Assembly: GCA_019188255.1 (NCBI GenBank) | Contig: JAETXT010000002.1 | Span: forward strand, 3,472,001 to 3,536,000 | Direction of reading: 5' to 3' | Origin: Verticillium longisporum | Lineage: Eukaryota > Ascomycota > Sordariomycetes > Glomerellales > Plectosphaerellaceae | Length of the DNA stretch: 64,000 nucleotides | In this document: in pieces, positions 10,651 through 21,500 of the stretch | Position numbering within the stretch: position 1 is the first letter of the stretch | Layout: each line of letters begins with the position of its first letter | The notes under the pieces: generated by a model | What the model was told of the DNA's origin: nothing | What the model saw: only the letters and a program-made list of their open reading frames with translations | Databases searched by the model: none | Translations under genes and position numbers: made by a program

Positions 10651-12412
10651 TTACGACTCTCTGGATGCCCATGCGATCAATGCTGCTCCCACACCGCTCC
10701 CATCTGCCGCGGTGCCCATCCGTATGAGTTTCTCGCCTTTTATGCCGATTGCCGGAATCTCCTTCAACGCAGTTCGAATGTGAGCTTCAAAGCCCGGGAA
10801 GAACTCAAATAGTGATCCGTCAACCCCAATGTCAATGATGTCCTCCTCTGGTAGCGGTTCATCCTGGTCAACGGAACTGGCATAGCCCGAGTCTGATACC
10901 TCCTCGTCGTTGGCTTTGGTTTCATCTTTGCTTTTGACGAGCCAACGACGAACGCAGCGGACGAAGGCACTGTGGGCTCTGTGGAAACTCCACAAGAGAC
11001 GCGCAAGAAGCGACTTCCGTGCAACTGGCCGTTGAGTGACCTTGGCCTTTTCTGGCCTGCTGTCCAGTCGACCTGACTGGACCACGATGCCAGCGATAGC
11101 GATCGCGGATAGCCTTGCAGCCCTCCGTCCGATAGATGCTGCGATAATCTGTAGCGCCACAGCGTCCTTTGCAGAGACTTGACTGGCGTCGAGGATCTCC
11201 ACTATCTCTTTTTGGGCGCTCTCAAGACCTGGGCTCTGGTCCCGAACGAGGGCGGAGAGGAACGAGCTGTCGATTGAGTACGGTGAGTGTAGATTAGATG
11301 TCAAAGGCACCGTCATTTTGAAGACTGCCGAGGTAGATTGCATCTCTATCAGCATGACCCTTCGAAGGAGCTCCCCTAAGTAGAGTCCTGAAATGCGTTT
11401 TTCGAAGTGTTGGTCGTCGGGATTGACTGAGGCGTTATCAAGAGATTCGTCATAAATGGTAGTGGGCAGAACCGACAGCTCGTTGTCGAACCCGCCCCAT
11501 TCTGTGTTGAGCGCCATGAACTCCGCCGGGTCAGTGTTTGAGAACTCTGGTTGTGCATGCAGCTTTTTTATGTTTTGAATTCTTTCAAAATAGGCACCAT
11601 TCGTTCCTGTGCCGAAAATGGCACCCAGTAAAGTCTCCGAATGACTAGGCGAGGCATACGCTCGAGCGGCCAAAGTCCCTACCGTGTCGTTGACAAGAGC
11701 TGCTACTTCGAGCGGGAGGTAAAGACTGTCGAGAGATTCTTGCAGCATAGCACACGGGTCGCGCCCGACAGCATCTTCTATGCTGAAAGCCTTGGTCCAG
11801 TACATCAGCGTGCCTTTGTTGATGGCATGTTGGTCGAAAGTGAAGCTGAACGTGAATCCCAAGGAATGAAGGTGTTGTCGTCGAAGTTTGTCAGTAACTT
11901 TGCCATCCATGATAATCTGTCTCCAGGAATCTAGCTGCGTGGACATGTGCTTCTGCATGAATGCCTCGGTGTGTCTCGCAATGAAATCAAAAAGGCTTTT
12001 GTACGTCTTCGACGTCATCAAATCGGCGGGAATTGCGGTCTTGAACTGAGTAAGGGTATGAGTGGAATCGCCATGCAATTCGACAGAGCAAACTCTCAGG
12101 TTGGTCCCACCCAGGTCAATTGCGAGACAGACACCCTTCTCCGATCCATTGGGTAATTTAGTGACATATGACGGAACTTGAAGCAGTGTTGTCCCATCTT
12201 GTAAGAGGCCCTCTCCTAGGTGGGTGTTAGTTGAACTACAATTCAGTCGGGTACAGTCATAGGCGATGCATACCAAGTTGTTTGACAAAATGTTCAGTGC
12301 CTCTTGATAAGATCTCAGAAGACACATCGAAGTGTTGGGCAATGACTTCTGCCCTTACCGTTGGGTCTAGGGGCTGCTGTGTGGCACCATCCTGATGCTT
12401 GGCGGTGGACAT
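10651..12412 (-). CDS. Hexokinase-family sugar kinase with internal insertion
   Basis: Two exons, 12412-12274 and 12215-10651 (567 aa). Both lobes are present: the ATP-loop region LAIDLGGTNLRVCSV, the sugar-site stretch LGFTFSFTFDQ, WTKAF (Lys), NDTVGTL (catalytic Asp), FGTGTNGAY, NTEWGGFDNE (Glu), QHFEKRISG (Glu) and the C-terminal DGSLFEFFPGF and GAALIAW. Two features are odd. The family Ser in FSFPxS is replaced (FSFTFD), and about 80-90 extra basic/acidic residues interrupt the region between the GIVVQSGR strand and DIGVDG. Known fungal relatives with insertions include the GlcNAc kinases and the regulatory HxkC/HxkD proteins. With a glucosamine-6-phosphate deaminase next door and a shared operator, an amino-sugar kinase is my preferred reading, but a regulatory protein is possible. 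Confidence 0.88.
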
Positions 12413-12628
12413 CACAAGCAGCCTGTAGGCGTTCAGCTGCGCAGGTAGGTTGCAATGATGGAGGAGCCTTGCGAAGGAGGCTTATCGAGAAAGTCGCAAG
12501 GTCTCAACTCAGTCCATTCCGTCAAGTAACTACCTCATCCATGCTGAGCTGGTTTCCTCCTTGATAGGCTCCTACTCGCTCCCTTAATTGTACGTGATTA
12601 AGGGGCAAACCGCCTGTAAGCATGTAGA

Positions 12629-12642
12629 CCCGGCAAACCCGG
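12629..12642 (+). promoter_or_regulatory. Candidate Zn2Cys6 operator CCCGGCAAACCCGG (copy 2)
   Basis: Exact 14-mer followed by CCCGGCC, in the 480-base divergent promoter between the hexokinase-like gene (ATG 12412) and the Zn2Cys6 regulator gene (ATG 12893), 217 and 251 bases from the starts. Implies possible autoregulation of the regulator. Confidence 0.55.
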
Positions 12643-12767
12643 CCCGGCCTCAAAGATAGGCGTAAATCAACTGCTACCCAATGGCGAGCCGACGTGCGCG
12701 ACCGTCGGGTGCCCGAGTCATTCTTATCCGAGCTCATCACCGAGCAATGACACTAAAATGTGGACGA

Positions 12768-12781
12768 CCCGGCCGAACCGG
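12768..12781 (+). promoter_or_regulatory. Related CCGG site CCCGGCCGAACCGG
   Basis: Second site in the same divergent promoter; it shares CCCGG and GAACCGG with the element at 16698-16710 (CCCGGTGAACCGG on the minus strand). Confidence 0.4.
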
Positions 12782-12892
12782 AGAGAAAGAACGAAGTCTT
12801 TGCAAAACCACCGGCACCTCCTCCGACTTGAGCAGTACGTGATCGTCTTTGCACGTTCACGTTCCCCGCGCAATCCACAATCCTGCCAAGTG

Positions 12893-15009
12893 ATGGCACC
12901 TCTTCCACTGGGACCCGACGATCAGGATGCGTCTGTGATTGGGGCTGTGCCAGAGGCTCGGGCTTCGGTGAAGTCGCGGAAAGCTTGTGGTGAGACCGGC
13001 CGGCCCAAGTTCCATTTCAGGCTCGCAAATGATGCTGACCGAGGCCCATCAGTGAATTGTCGACGTCAGAAGGTCCGCATTGCGATGCTAAATTCATCTG
13101 TCTTTTGCCACGCGGTCTGACCAGATCGGGCAGATGAAATGCAGAATTGACGAGGGTCCATCTTGTCGAAGGTGTCTGCGAACCGGCGTGTCTTGTGTGT
13201 TTGTGCCTCGAGCTAATGTATGTGCCCTCCTAAATGTCACCAACACGATACCTCGTGCATTTTTTCGATGTGCAAAAGCTTCTCACATGAATGAACGTGG
13301 TTTTTAGGCCGCTGCGTACACCGAAGGATACACTCCCGGTGACGCATCTCATCGCAGTGAAAGATCATCGCAGCTCAGCGAGAGCATACTTCGTCGGCTA
13401 CAAAGGCTTGAAGACCATGTGGGGTTGACTGCTCTCGGAGAGAATAGCCTTCACAACGGGACACAAAGCGGTACTATGTTAGAAAGTCCGGAGCCTGAGG
13501 ATTCTTCCCTTCGACCACTGCGGCCTGCCATTCAGGTGCTCAAGAATACATGCTCTGCAGGCACCACCTCACCGCTGTGGGAAGAACCACTGATCAAGCG
13601 ACTTTGGCTCAGGTGAGTAATTAAAAGACATCATCTCTGCGATCACTTCATCATAATACTAATCCAGTGTGCTTCCAGCTTTCACGACACAATGCTCGGG
13701 CTGCACTTTCTCCCCACCAAACAGACCTTCTCATCCCCAACGCCCTTGATGCTAGCTGCGATGCTATACTGTTCAAGTATGAGGGGGTCGGATGAGGTGG
13801 TTGTACATGCTGCTGAGTACTTCATTGTCCTGTGCAATGCCATTGCGCAGCTATGCATGCCCTCCAGTGAGATCGGGGAGGTGCCAAAAGACCCAAGCGC
13901 GGCCGAAGAGTGGGCATTTCAGACAATCCTCGGAATCATTCTAGCTGGTCTCCTTCGGGAGGGCGTCAGCAAAGAGACAGGGATATGGATCTCTGTCGCT
14001 TACCGCCTAATTCTTGAGCATTGTCCCCCTCATATGGATGAGAAGTCGCTTGAGTGGCAAAGGTTGTTTACTGGTCTGCAGGTAAGCCACCTTCAACAAC
14101 GTGGTGTGACGAGTTTGGCAGTGGTAACTCATGAATATTACAGATTGTAGATCTGGAGCACGCCTCCATTCATTTATCTTGCCCTGTGATCCCAGTGGTA
14201 GCACCATTTCCCCGCCTCCGCATAGCCCAGCAAGACCAACTCTACAGGCTGTCACGCATGATGCATACAGGCCTGACCCATTTTACAGGCAGGGGCCTGC
14301 CGACCATCTGGGCTTGCTTCACGAGTGATACTCCAACAATGTCCGACTCATCGTCGTTCAGTGGTGTTGATGCGGCCGTCATCAGAGACTGGGCCCGACA
14401 GCTGGATGATTGGTTGGTGGAATTTGGTGCTCGAAACGAGGAGGCAGATAACCAGAGCAAACTCACGTTTCGACAATACGTCCTCCACCGCCTGTTGGTT
14501 CTGTCAATCTACCTCCCAGCCCGCGGCAGCGACTTGTTCTCCAACACAACACCCAAAGAGCAACATGAACTTCTGGTCTCGGCTCGGGCGGCTGTCAAGT
14601 TGCAAGTGGCCGACTCGTCTATATGGTCCAACTTTGACCTTGTGATGATCACGTGGGCGGCTTTGATCGTGATCCAAGGGGTCGATGGCGGGGTAGGCGA
14701 ACCTGATGGTAAGTTAGCACTGCATTCACTCCATGCGATGCACCAGTTTCTGATGAATGCGCGTTAGATCTCGAGAATGTAAGAGTTCACCTAGGAAGGC
14801 TTCGGGAGGCCCACGAACACAATTCCAACCTTCATGGTGCTCTGGCCAATCGCCTAGAAACGAAACTGCAAGGGCTCAGCACGCCTCAGATGGGCGATGC
14901 CATGAGCTTTGAGCCGGACGGCACCTTTGACACTTCTTGGTACATATTCGACCAGTCTAGTCTCGACGCGGGCTTTGATATGTCCTTTTTGAATGGCCCT
15001 TTGCAATGA
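12893..15009 (+). CDS. Zn2Cys6 transcription factor (likely cluster regulator)
   Basis: Seven exons: 12893-12989, 13053-13072 (a 20-base microexon), 13134-13217, 13308-13612, 13679-14081, 14144-14708, 14768-15009 (571 aa). Splicing through the microexon assembles a full binuclear zinc cluster near residues 30-60: KSRKAC, NCRRQK, KCRIDEG, SCRRCLRTGVSC. A basic linker and a short coiled coil (ESILRRLQRLEDH) follow, then a helical middle-homology region and an acidic C-terminus. Start chosen as the only ATG that gives a short leader before the zinc cluster. The gene is divergent from the hexokinase-like gene across a promoter with two CCGG-type sites, and every neighbour from 5.7 to 16.4 kb has such sites, so it is the natural candidate for the factor that binds them. 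Confidence 0.9.
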
Positions 15010-15231
15010 GAAAATTCTTTCTGGACATATGCCGTGTTCTGATCTTCGTTACTGTTGCATGCGTACAAGCGCAAGCTGGACGCAACCCCAGCGCAAGTGC
15101 CGTGCTTATCAATCTGGGTAAATAATATTGACAAATGTCCAGGGCCATCCTTGATAGTAGAACGCCAACTCCTAATTCAAGATATAACAACATCTATAAC
15201 ATTCTTATCTCGTATCTGCGTTCCAGAGGGC

Positions 15232-16434
15232 TCAAACTGTAGGCCACGCCCCGATCCTTGATGACATGCTGTCTGGGGTCAACTCAACCAGGTGATCATC
15301 AGCCCAAGCAGGGCCTGGTGATTTGTGATCAGGGGTCTGGGGAGGGCTAGCAAGCGACCATGTTCGAAGTCGCAAAGGAAGCTTCTGCTCAAAGCCCCTG
15401 CCAAGTCCAACCTTCTCGATGCTCTTGAAGTACTGCGAGAGCAGAATGTCAGAATTAGGTCATGGCTATGAATCAGGAGTTCTTACCTTGACAGTCTTAA
15501 CCTGCAGCTCCAACGAAGCATCCTCATCCGCGACAATCATGGAGTATGGGTGCAGCTGCAGAGGAGAAAGAGTCCACATGTGGTTGACACCGCCTTCGAC
15601 AGCCTTTTGCAGCGCCACGGCTTTGGATGCGCCGTTGGCAATAATCACAACCTCCTTGGCCTGCAGCACTCGTTTAGCAAATAAGCAGTGGCAGAGGCGA
15701 GAGATCATTGACATACCTCCATGATGGTCTGGACGCCTACAGTCAGCGCCATTTGGGGCACTTTCGAAATGTCGCCGTCGAAGAACCGCGCATTGGCGCG
15801 GATAGTATCCATGGCCAAGGTCTTCACCCTCGTGCGAGAGGCCAGACTGGATCCAGGTTCGTTGAAAGCAATATGCCCATCGGGACCTACACCGCCGAAA
15901 AACAGCTCAATACCACCGACTTCCTTGATTTTGGCCTCGTATTGTGTGCACTCCTCATCCAGGTTTGGCGCATTGCCGTTAAGGATGTGTACCTTTTCAG
16001 GCTTGATGTTCACGTGGGAGAAAAAGTTCTTGAACATGTAGCTGTGGTATGACTGGGGATGGTCCTCAGGAATACCAATGTACTCGTCCTATGACGGACG
16101 ATTATTACCAAGGATTGGGGGCGCTGGCTGGGTTTGGACGCACCATGTTGAAAGTGATAACATTCTCGAAAGAGATGCGGCCGGCTTTATATTCTGATAC
16201 CAATATCTCATACACTACTGTCGGGCTGCTTCCCGTGGGAAGGCCAAGGACGAAAGGCTTCTCTGGGGTGGGTTCGAACGTTCGAATGCGATCTACGTGC
16301 GACAGTCAGACACTGCTGAAGGCTCGTCATGGAAAGGGCAAGCCGGAAGGTAGAAAGACCATGAGCATACCCAATATGTACCCCGCGACGTAGGCAGAAG
16401 AGGAGCTATCGTCTGGCCTGACAATGAGTCTCAT
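15232..16434 (-). CDS. Glucosamine-6-phosphate deaminase
   Basis: Converts glucosamine-6-phosphate to fructose-6-phosphate and ammonia in the cytosol, the last step of GlcNAc/glucosamine use. Five exons: 16434-16371, 16292-16144, 16088-15717, 15660-15487, 15432-15232 (319 aa). Signatures are all in place: MRLIVRPD start, GLPTGSSPT phosphate-binding loop, [17 protein letters not shown] (catalytic Asp), [17 protein letters not shown] (general base Asp and His) and SRTR. The C-terminus runs about 40 residues beyond bacterial NagB, rich in Pro and Ser, as in some eukaryotic members. It is convergent with the Zn2Cys6 gene, and its promoter carries copy 3 of the 14-mer. Confidence 0.95.
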
Positions 16435-16658
16435 TTTGAACCGTGGGTGTACGTGAAAATGATGAAGGTCTTGTGACTTCGGAGCTCAGGTGGTCAAGTT
16501 TGCAGAATCGCAGCGATTGCGAGGCTTCGGGGAAGACCTCCTTGGTGCCACAACTGCCAATCTATATGTTCCAGCACTGTCAAATAAACTGAGCCTGTAA
16601 GTGATGTTACTATCGCTCCTCAAGTATACTTGCCGTCGTGCCGGCATGGCCATGGTAC

Positions 16659-16672
16659 CCGGGTTTGCCGGG
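16659..16672 (-). promoter_or_regulatory. Candidate Zn2Cys6 operator CCCGGCAAACCCGG (copy 3)
   Basis: Exact 14-mer on the minus strand, the coding strand of the deaminase, 225 bases upstream of its ATG. Flanked by GTGAT on one side and GGTACC on the other. Confidence 0.55.
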
Positions 16673-16697
16673 ATCACCGGCCCCTCACAGTAGTCGG

Positions 16698-16710
16698 CCG
16701 GTTCACCGGG
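16698..16710 (-). promoter_or_regulatory. Related CCGG site CCCGGTGAACCGG
   Basis: Its ten-base core GGTGAACCGG is identical to the element at 7669-7678; about 264 bases upstream of the deaminase ATG. Confidence 0.4.
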
Positions 16711-17055
16711 TGTCTGAATCGCTAAAACAGCGATCAGCTAACGATCAGCAATCAAGAAACAGACATGGAGGAACCAGAAGAACCACGAGGGTATCCTCTC
16801 GACAGGGGAGACCAACATTGCTTCTGGGTACTTCTCCAGGTTCCGGGCGAACCGACAGCTTGGACAGGGGGCGATGCACCAAATTCTCGGGATGTTTCAG
16901 TGGACATGGTGGGCTGCGGTACGCTTCAATACAGCGGTGGTACGCTGCTCATACACTACATATTGGACGATGAACAATCATTTCTTTTCACGCTGCACTG
17001 TACAATAGCGCGCAGAGCGTAGGGTGCCTCAACTGCCGGACGCAAGCCATGATAG
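16711..17055. other. Intergenic spacer
   Basis: Between the deaminase promoter and the 3' end of the next minus-strand gene. An 85-codon plus-strand frame (16765-17022) has no supporting feature. Confidence 0.4.
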
Positions 17056-17991
17056 CTACACAGGGTTCAACACGACCCAGAGCGTCTCGTTAGCAATCTC
17101 CAAACGGGGAAATCCCGAGCCCATCATCTCGAGCTTCGCAAATGACGCCTCCAAAGCCGCCAGCTGCTCCTCCACTGTCTTGACTTCTTTCCCATCTCCC
17201 GAACTAGGAGTCAGGATTCCACGAACCGACGTGCCCGTCAGTTCCTCCAATTCAACTGTCGTCACAATGGCCGCGTCCAACCCCCTAGAATGGAACCAGT
17301 CCTTGTTCGCGACAGCAAGGTACGCAGCGGCCCTGTCCCTCTGCGAAGCCGGCTTTTTCGACGCTGCGGCGAGAGCCGATCCGGGCATCGACACGACGGC
17401 ACCGATGACGCTGAAGGCCGCGGACAGCGGGATGGAGATGGCGCCGCCGACGGCGCCGACCGTGGCACCGACGACGTTTCCGCGCCGGGCGTGCTTGGTG
17501 ATGTTCTGGCCGACGTTCTTGGCGTGGGCATAGACACCTTTGAAGCTGTTGGTGGGGCCCTTGCCGAGCTGCCTGGCTACGTCGCCGGCGTGGCTCAGGG
17601 CGCGATCCGAAACCTTGGCCGCGAGGAAGGCAGATAGCGTATCGAGGAATGAGAGCCAGGACTCCGCCGGGATACCGCGCGCCAGGAGGCTCGGCGCGTA
17701 GGCCTGGAGAAAAGGCGACGCCGGCTCCGAGCACTGCTGCGGGACGACGATGTAATGCCGTGGAGCTGAGCTTGGCGCGGACGATGGTGGCGCTGGGAAA
17801 TCGAATGGCCTTTCAGCGGTTGGACCCTGGTCTGACTGCTGAGGGGGTTTTCCCTGTTCGGCCTGAGGGGTGACAGCAGGAATGGTGGTGTCCTGGCTTG
17901 GGCCGCCTGGCTCGTAGGTTGGGGGAGGCGGTTCGTACCCTGCTTCGCCGCCGTCTTGAGGCTCGCTCTTCTCTGGTGCCTTTTTCGACAT
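17056..17991 (-). CDS. Conserved fungal protein with Pro-rich N-terminus and glycine zipper
   Basis: Single exon; start taken at the ATG at 17991 (MSKKAPEKSEP), preceded by an A-rich leader; an upstream in-frame ATG at 18054 would add 21 residues. 311 aa. Residues 1 to about 95 are disordered and Pro/Gln rich. Then comes a conserved-looking block, YIVVPQQCSEPASPFLQAY with SLLARGIPAESWLSFLDTL, which resembles a large fungal family of unknown function with a YIVxPQ...FLRAYAP core. Residues about 170-215 form a glycine-zipper helix region (VVGATVGAVGGAIS, then GAVVSMPGSALAAAS) that could insert in or bind membranes. No signal peptide. Function unknown. Confidence 0.75.
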   Translation of the reverse strand: MSKKAPEKSEPQDGGEAGYEPPPPTYEPGGPSQDTTIPAVTPQAEQGKPPQQSDQGPTAERPFDFPAPPSSAPSSAPRHYIVVPQQCSEPASPFLQAYAPSLLARGIPAESWLSFLDTLSAFLAAKVSDRALSHAGDVARQLGKGPTNSFKGVYAHAKNVGQNITKHARRGNVVGATVGAVGGAISIPLSAAFSVIGAVVSMPGSALAAASKKPASQRDRAAAYLAVANKDWFHSRGLDAAIVTTVELEELTGTSVRGILTPSSGDGKEVKTVEEQLAALEASFAKLEMMGSGFPRLEIANETLWVVLNPV

Positions 17992-18394
17992 TTTTTTTTT
18001 CAGAGGTGTTTTCTCTTGAACAGCGAAGACGAAAGATTCTTCCAAACTTGTCACCAGGTCTCGATATTTGAAGGATGTTCGTCTTCATAAGGCCTGATCG
18101 GAGCTGCGGCACCGTCGTCAGCCTGTCAGCACTATTGTCCCAGCGCCCCATTTTAGAGCCAACTCTCATCGCGTGCTAAGCCCCTTCGTCATCGCTTTCG
18201 GGTTCGGTTCCGACAAGGTTTGGCTTGAGAGACCGAAAAGTACGGCATTGCTTGAGCCTGCGGCTGTCGTAAACAGAGAAGTGGACAGAGCCTCTATGGA
18301 CCCTAACTCATTGCGACAATTGAGGAACGCAGCAGGAGAGAAATGTTAGTGATTCATGCAGTGATATGTATACATACCAGCAGATAATGACAAT
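17992..18394. other. Intergenic spacer
   Basis: No supported gene between the glycine-zipper protein start and the left copy of the inverted repeat. Confidence 0.4.
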
Positions 18395-18515
18395 GTTCAT
18401 TCACGTGAATGCGATCTCTATCTGCCACTTGTCCAGCCAAGCGTATGTCTGGCTCTATCCTCTGTGGTCAGCAGCGGTGACTCCCTGTACACTGAACGTC
18501 CATACATCATGGAAC
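18395..18515 (+). repeat. Left copy of a 121-base diverged inverted repeat
   Basis: Matches the reverse complement of 23000-23120 in seven exact blocks totalling about 91 of 121 bases, the longest 23 (TGAACGTCCATACATCATGG plus AAC), 17 and 16. It ends 73 bases past the stop of the helicase gene. Could be a terminal-type repeat or a duplicated non-coding RNA gene. Confidence 0.75.
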
Positions 18516-18588
18516 AACTATCAGGATACTGGTAAATGGGTTACCCAATGAATTCCAAACCTGAATGAACGGAGCTCAACCATGGAGC

Positions 18589-21500
18589 CTATGCCTTCTC
18601 CAGCTTCATTGCCTTGATAGTGACGAAACGCCCTGCTGTGCTCAGGGTTCTGAAAACATTACGCAAGACAGTCGCCTTGCTGAAGCCAACACTCCCATCG
18701 GAGTGATACACCCATATGGGGAGATCATCCTTGCCTTTGCGCTTGCGCTTGCCCTTCTTGTCGATACTGTTGTCCTCACTCGGTGGGGCCCCTGGCTCTG
18801 CTGCCACTATGGCAATCGGGACGGCAATTGTCAGGTCACCAAAGATGACCAGGCCGGACCTCTGACGCGTCAGGAGGAGATTGAGACGCGCCGCCTCGCA
18901 AACAAAGCCGGGCCCCGACTGCCGATTCGTGCTCATGACCACAAGAACAATATCTCCCTCCTGGCCCTGAAATCCGTCAATGGTTGATGCTGGGCGCGTA
19001 TTGATCAGCGATGCCGCATACTCTGGCGACTTGCGCATGGCGGCGATGAGGGCGAAGTTGCTGAGGTAGGGTGTCAGGAGCACGAGATTGGAAGACGTGA
19101 TGCCGGGTCGGAACTTGAGGAGGTCGACGGCAAAGTCGAGGGCGATCTTGATCTGATCCCTGCTATACTTTGACCCGGTAAACTTGTCGACAAAGACCGA
19201 GGACCCTTCGCAGTGTACAAAAATAGGCTGAAGGGTGCCAGACGGAGCAGGAACAAGGGTGGGATACTTTTCTCGAGCATACGACTCGAAGTCCCGGCCA
19301 ACAGCAAACTTGTCGAGATTGAGGTTGCAGCACGTATCGTAGGTAAAGGGAACCTCGGGGTATATCTCCTTCGCGACCACGTCAAATAAGCCGCATCCCA
19401 TGCGCAGCTGGGTCTTGAGACGGTAGACGGGCAGGTCGGTTCCCATGAGGTACTCGAGCGCTGACAGTTTGCCGTCGGCAACGAATCTGTGGAAAATGTT
19501 GCCCTCCGAGTCCTGTTCGTCGCCCGTCATGATGGCGGGATGGAGCTGTTTATCGTCGCCAGCGAGGAAACAAGGAAGTAGAGAGTTGCCCCAGACGCAG
19601 GCGAGATCGGCGCGGGTCATGCTCGCGGCTTCATCGATGGCGATTCCACGTGCCACACTTGTCCTCCATTCCCTACAGACGTCATCGGTAGCCATGGAAG
19701 GGGTTGTGCAAATGATATCGGCCGCTTCAATGATGGCCTTGAGAAGTGTATGCCCGGCGTCCTTGTGCAAAACGCCCGAAAGGACATAGTCATCCCAGCC
19801 TATTTGATCCTTGGCAACGGCGAGAAGGTTAGAGTACTGTGGCCTTTCTTCGATGCTTGCTCGCAGGCTGAACAATCCCTCGCTGTCGTCAGGTGTGAGT
19901 TCCCTGACACCGACCGCCCGCGAGCCGAGCACAGCTAGCAACCAAGACGAGATCGAGAGGTGGAGTCGCCATTTTGAGGTCTTTGCGATGGGTATTCGCG
20001 GACGATCGCTTTCGGGGATTGGATAACGGAGGAGGTGCATGACGGCGGCAAACTCGTCTTGCATCCTGTATGCGCGGACTACTAGCCTGTGTCGCATACG
20101 AGTCGGATCATCTTGTTGTTTGCCGGTATTGTAGCGCTTGCAAACACTGCTTGTTGTCTGATCCAGGCGGTCGGCGAAATTGTCGACGGCCACGTTTGTT
20201 GGTGCAGAACAGAAGATGCGGTCTAGTTTGGCCTGCATGCACAGTGTTGCAGTGGCGATGGCTGTGGTCTTGCCAAAGCCAGGTCCCTGAATACAATCAG
20301 CATCAACAGTGCCATATTTTTGGGCGAAGATGACTTACAGCAGTTATCATACCAAGTCCGAGAGGGCGATGGCTCAAGTAGCCCTTTAAGCTAACTTGGT
20401 CTTTGGGAAGGGCCTCGTGAAGCAACGCATTCACATAATTGGCGTCATCGATGTCCAGAAAGTTGACGACAGGAAGCTCGCGCAGTTTTGGCAGTGGTTG
20501 TCGTGTCATGGACATGGCTACCAGCCCTGAGGTCATGTTGATGGCGGGATCAATGCCTCTCATCCAGTCCCAGAAGCCAGTGCCGCGCATTACTGCTCGG
20601 TGCAGGCTCATCTTGTCCGCCGTCTCCTCTTTGCTGCCAGAGACGACCGCGTTCGTAGACTCGGCCATTGGTTCGAAAGCCTTTAGTCCGACCACCTTTC
20701 TTTTGCAGTCGGTGAGCCCGGAATTAAAGCGAAGAGCCGCGATATTCTACTTCTCAGCTCCTTCCTTCAAAGCAACATCGGCTTGCAAGCGGCCAGCAAA
20801 TGTGTTGATGTTATTGTCTTCGCCACGCTTCTCACTGCTGCCGGGCCGGCGCGTCTTGAGGACCATCTCGTGCAAGGCCGTCGGATGATCTTTCAGAATG
20901 TTAATTCTCTGCGGTGCTACAATGATTTCGCAGTCCCTGAGCTTGTCAGCAGTGATCACAATGAGCAAGAAGGGCGGTATTACCAGGTAGCGGGATCTTT
21001 GTCATCCGTATGCCTGAAGAGGAAAACTTGAAGCGTAAGGTTCCTGGCGAGGCGGCGCCAGGCAGAGGCATATGCATCCCGGAATTCTTGAGTAAGCGGT
21101 ACGATGATGTAAAACTTGACCTCATCGGCGGGTTCAACAGATAGGTTGAAGGGGACAAAATAGACCGGGCCAGGAGTTCGACTGATCTCCTCGGCGGCTT
21201 GGGCGAGCCAGATAACGTCTTGGACGACAGACTGTGTCATCGCCGTGAGGTGACTGTTGTCGTCTTTGAAACTATTGGTATCATGTCATTAAGATGCCGT
21301 GCTTTTATTGAGGATATGGAGATGTGAGAAATTGGACTTATAACCGGCTTGAGATGTACGCTTTTTCTCCTTTGAGATCGCGGGCTTGTTCTTCGTAGCG
21401 TTCTTGGTTCCACTCGTGGTCGGTGCCATAGGGGTATTCGAACGGCGGTGGCAGCTTGTCAATGTTCATCATGGCCTGGACATCGTTGACGGCAGTAGCG

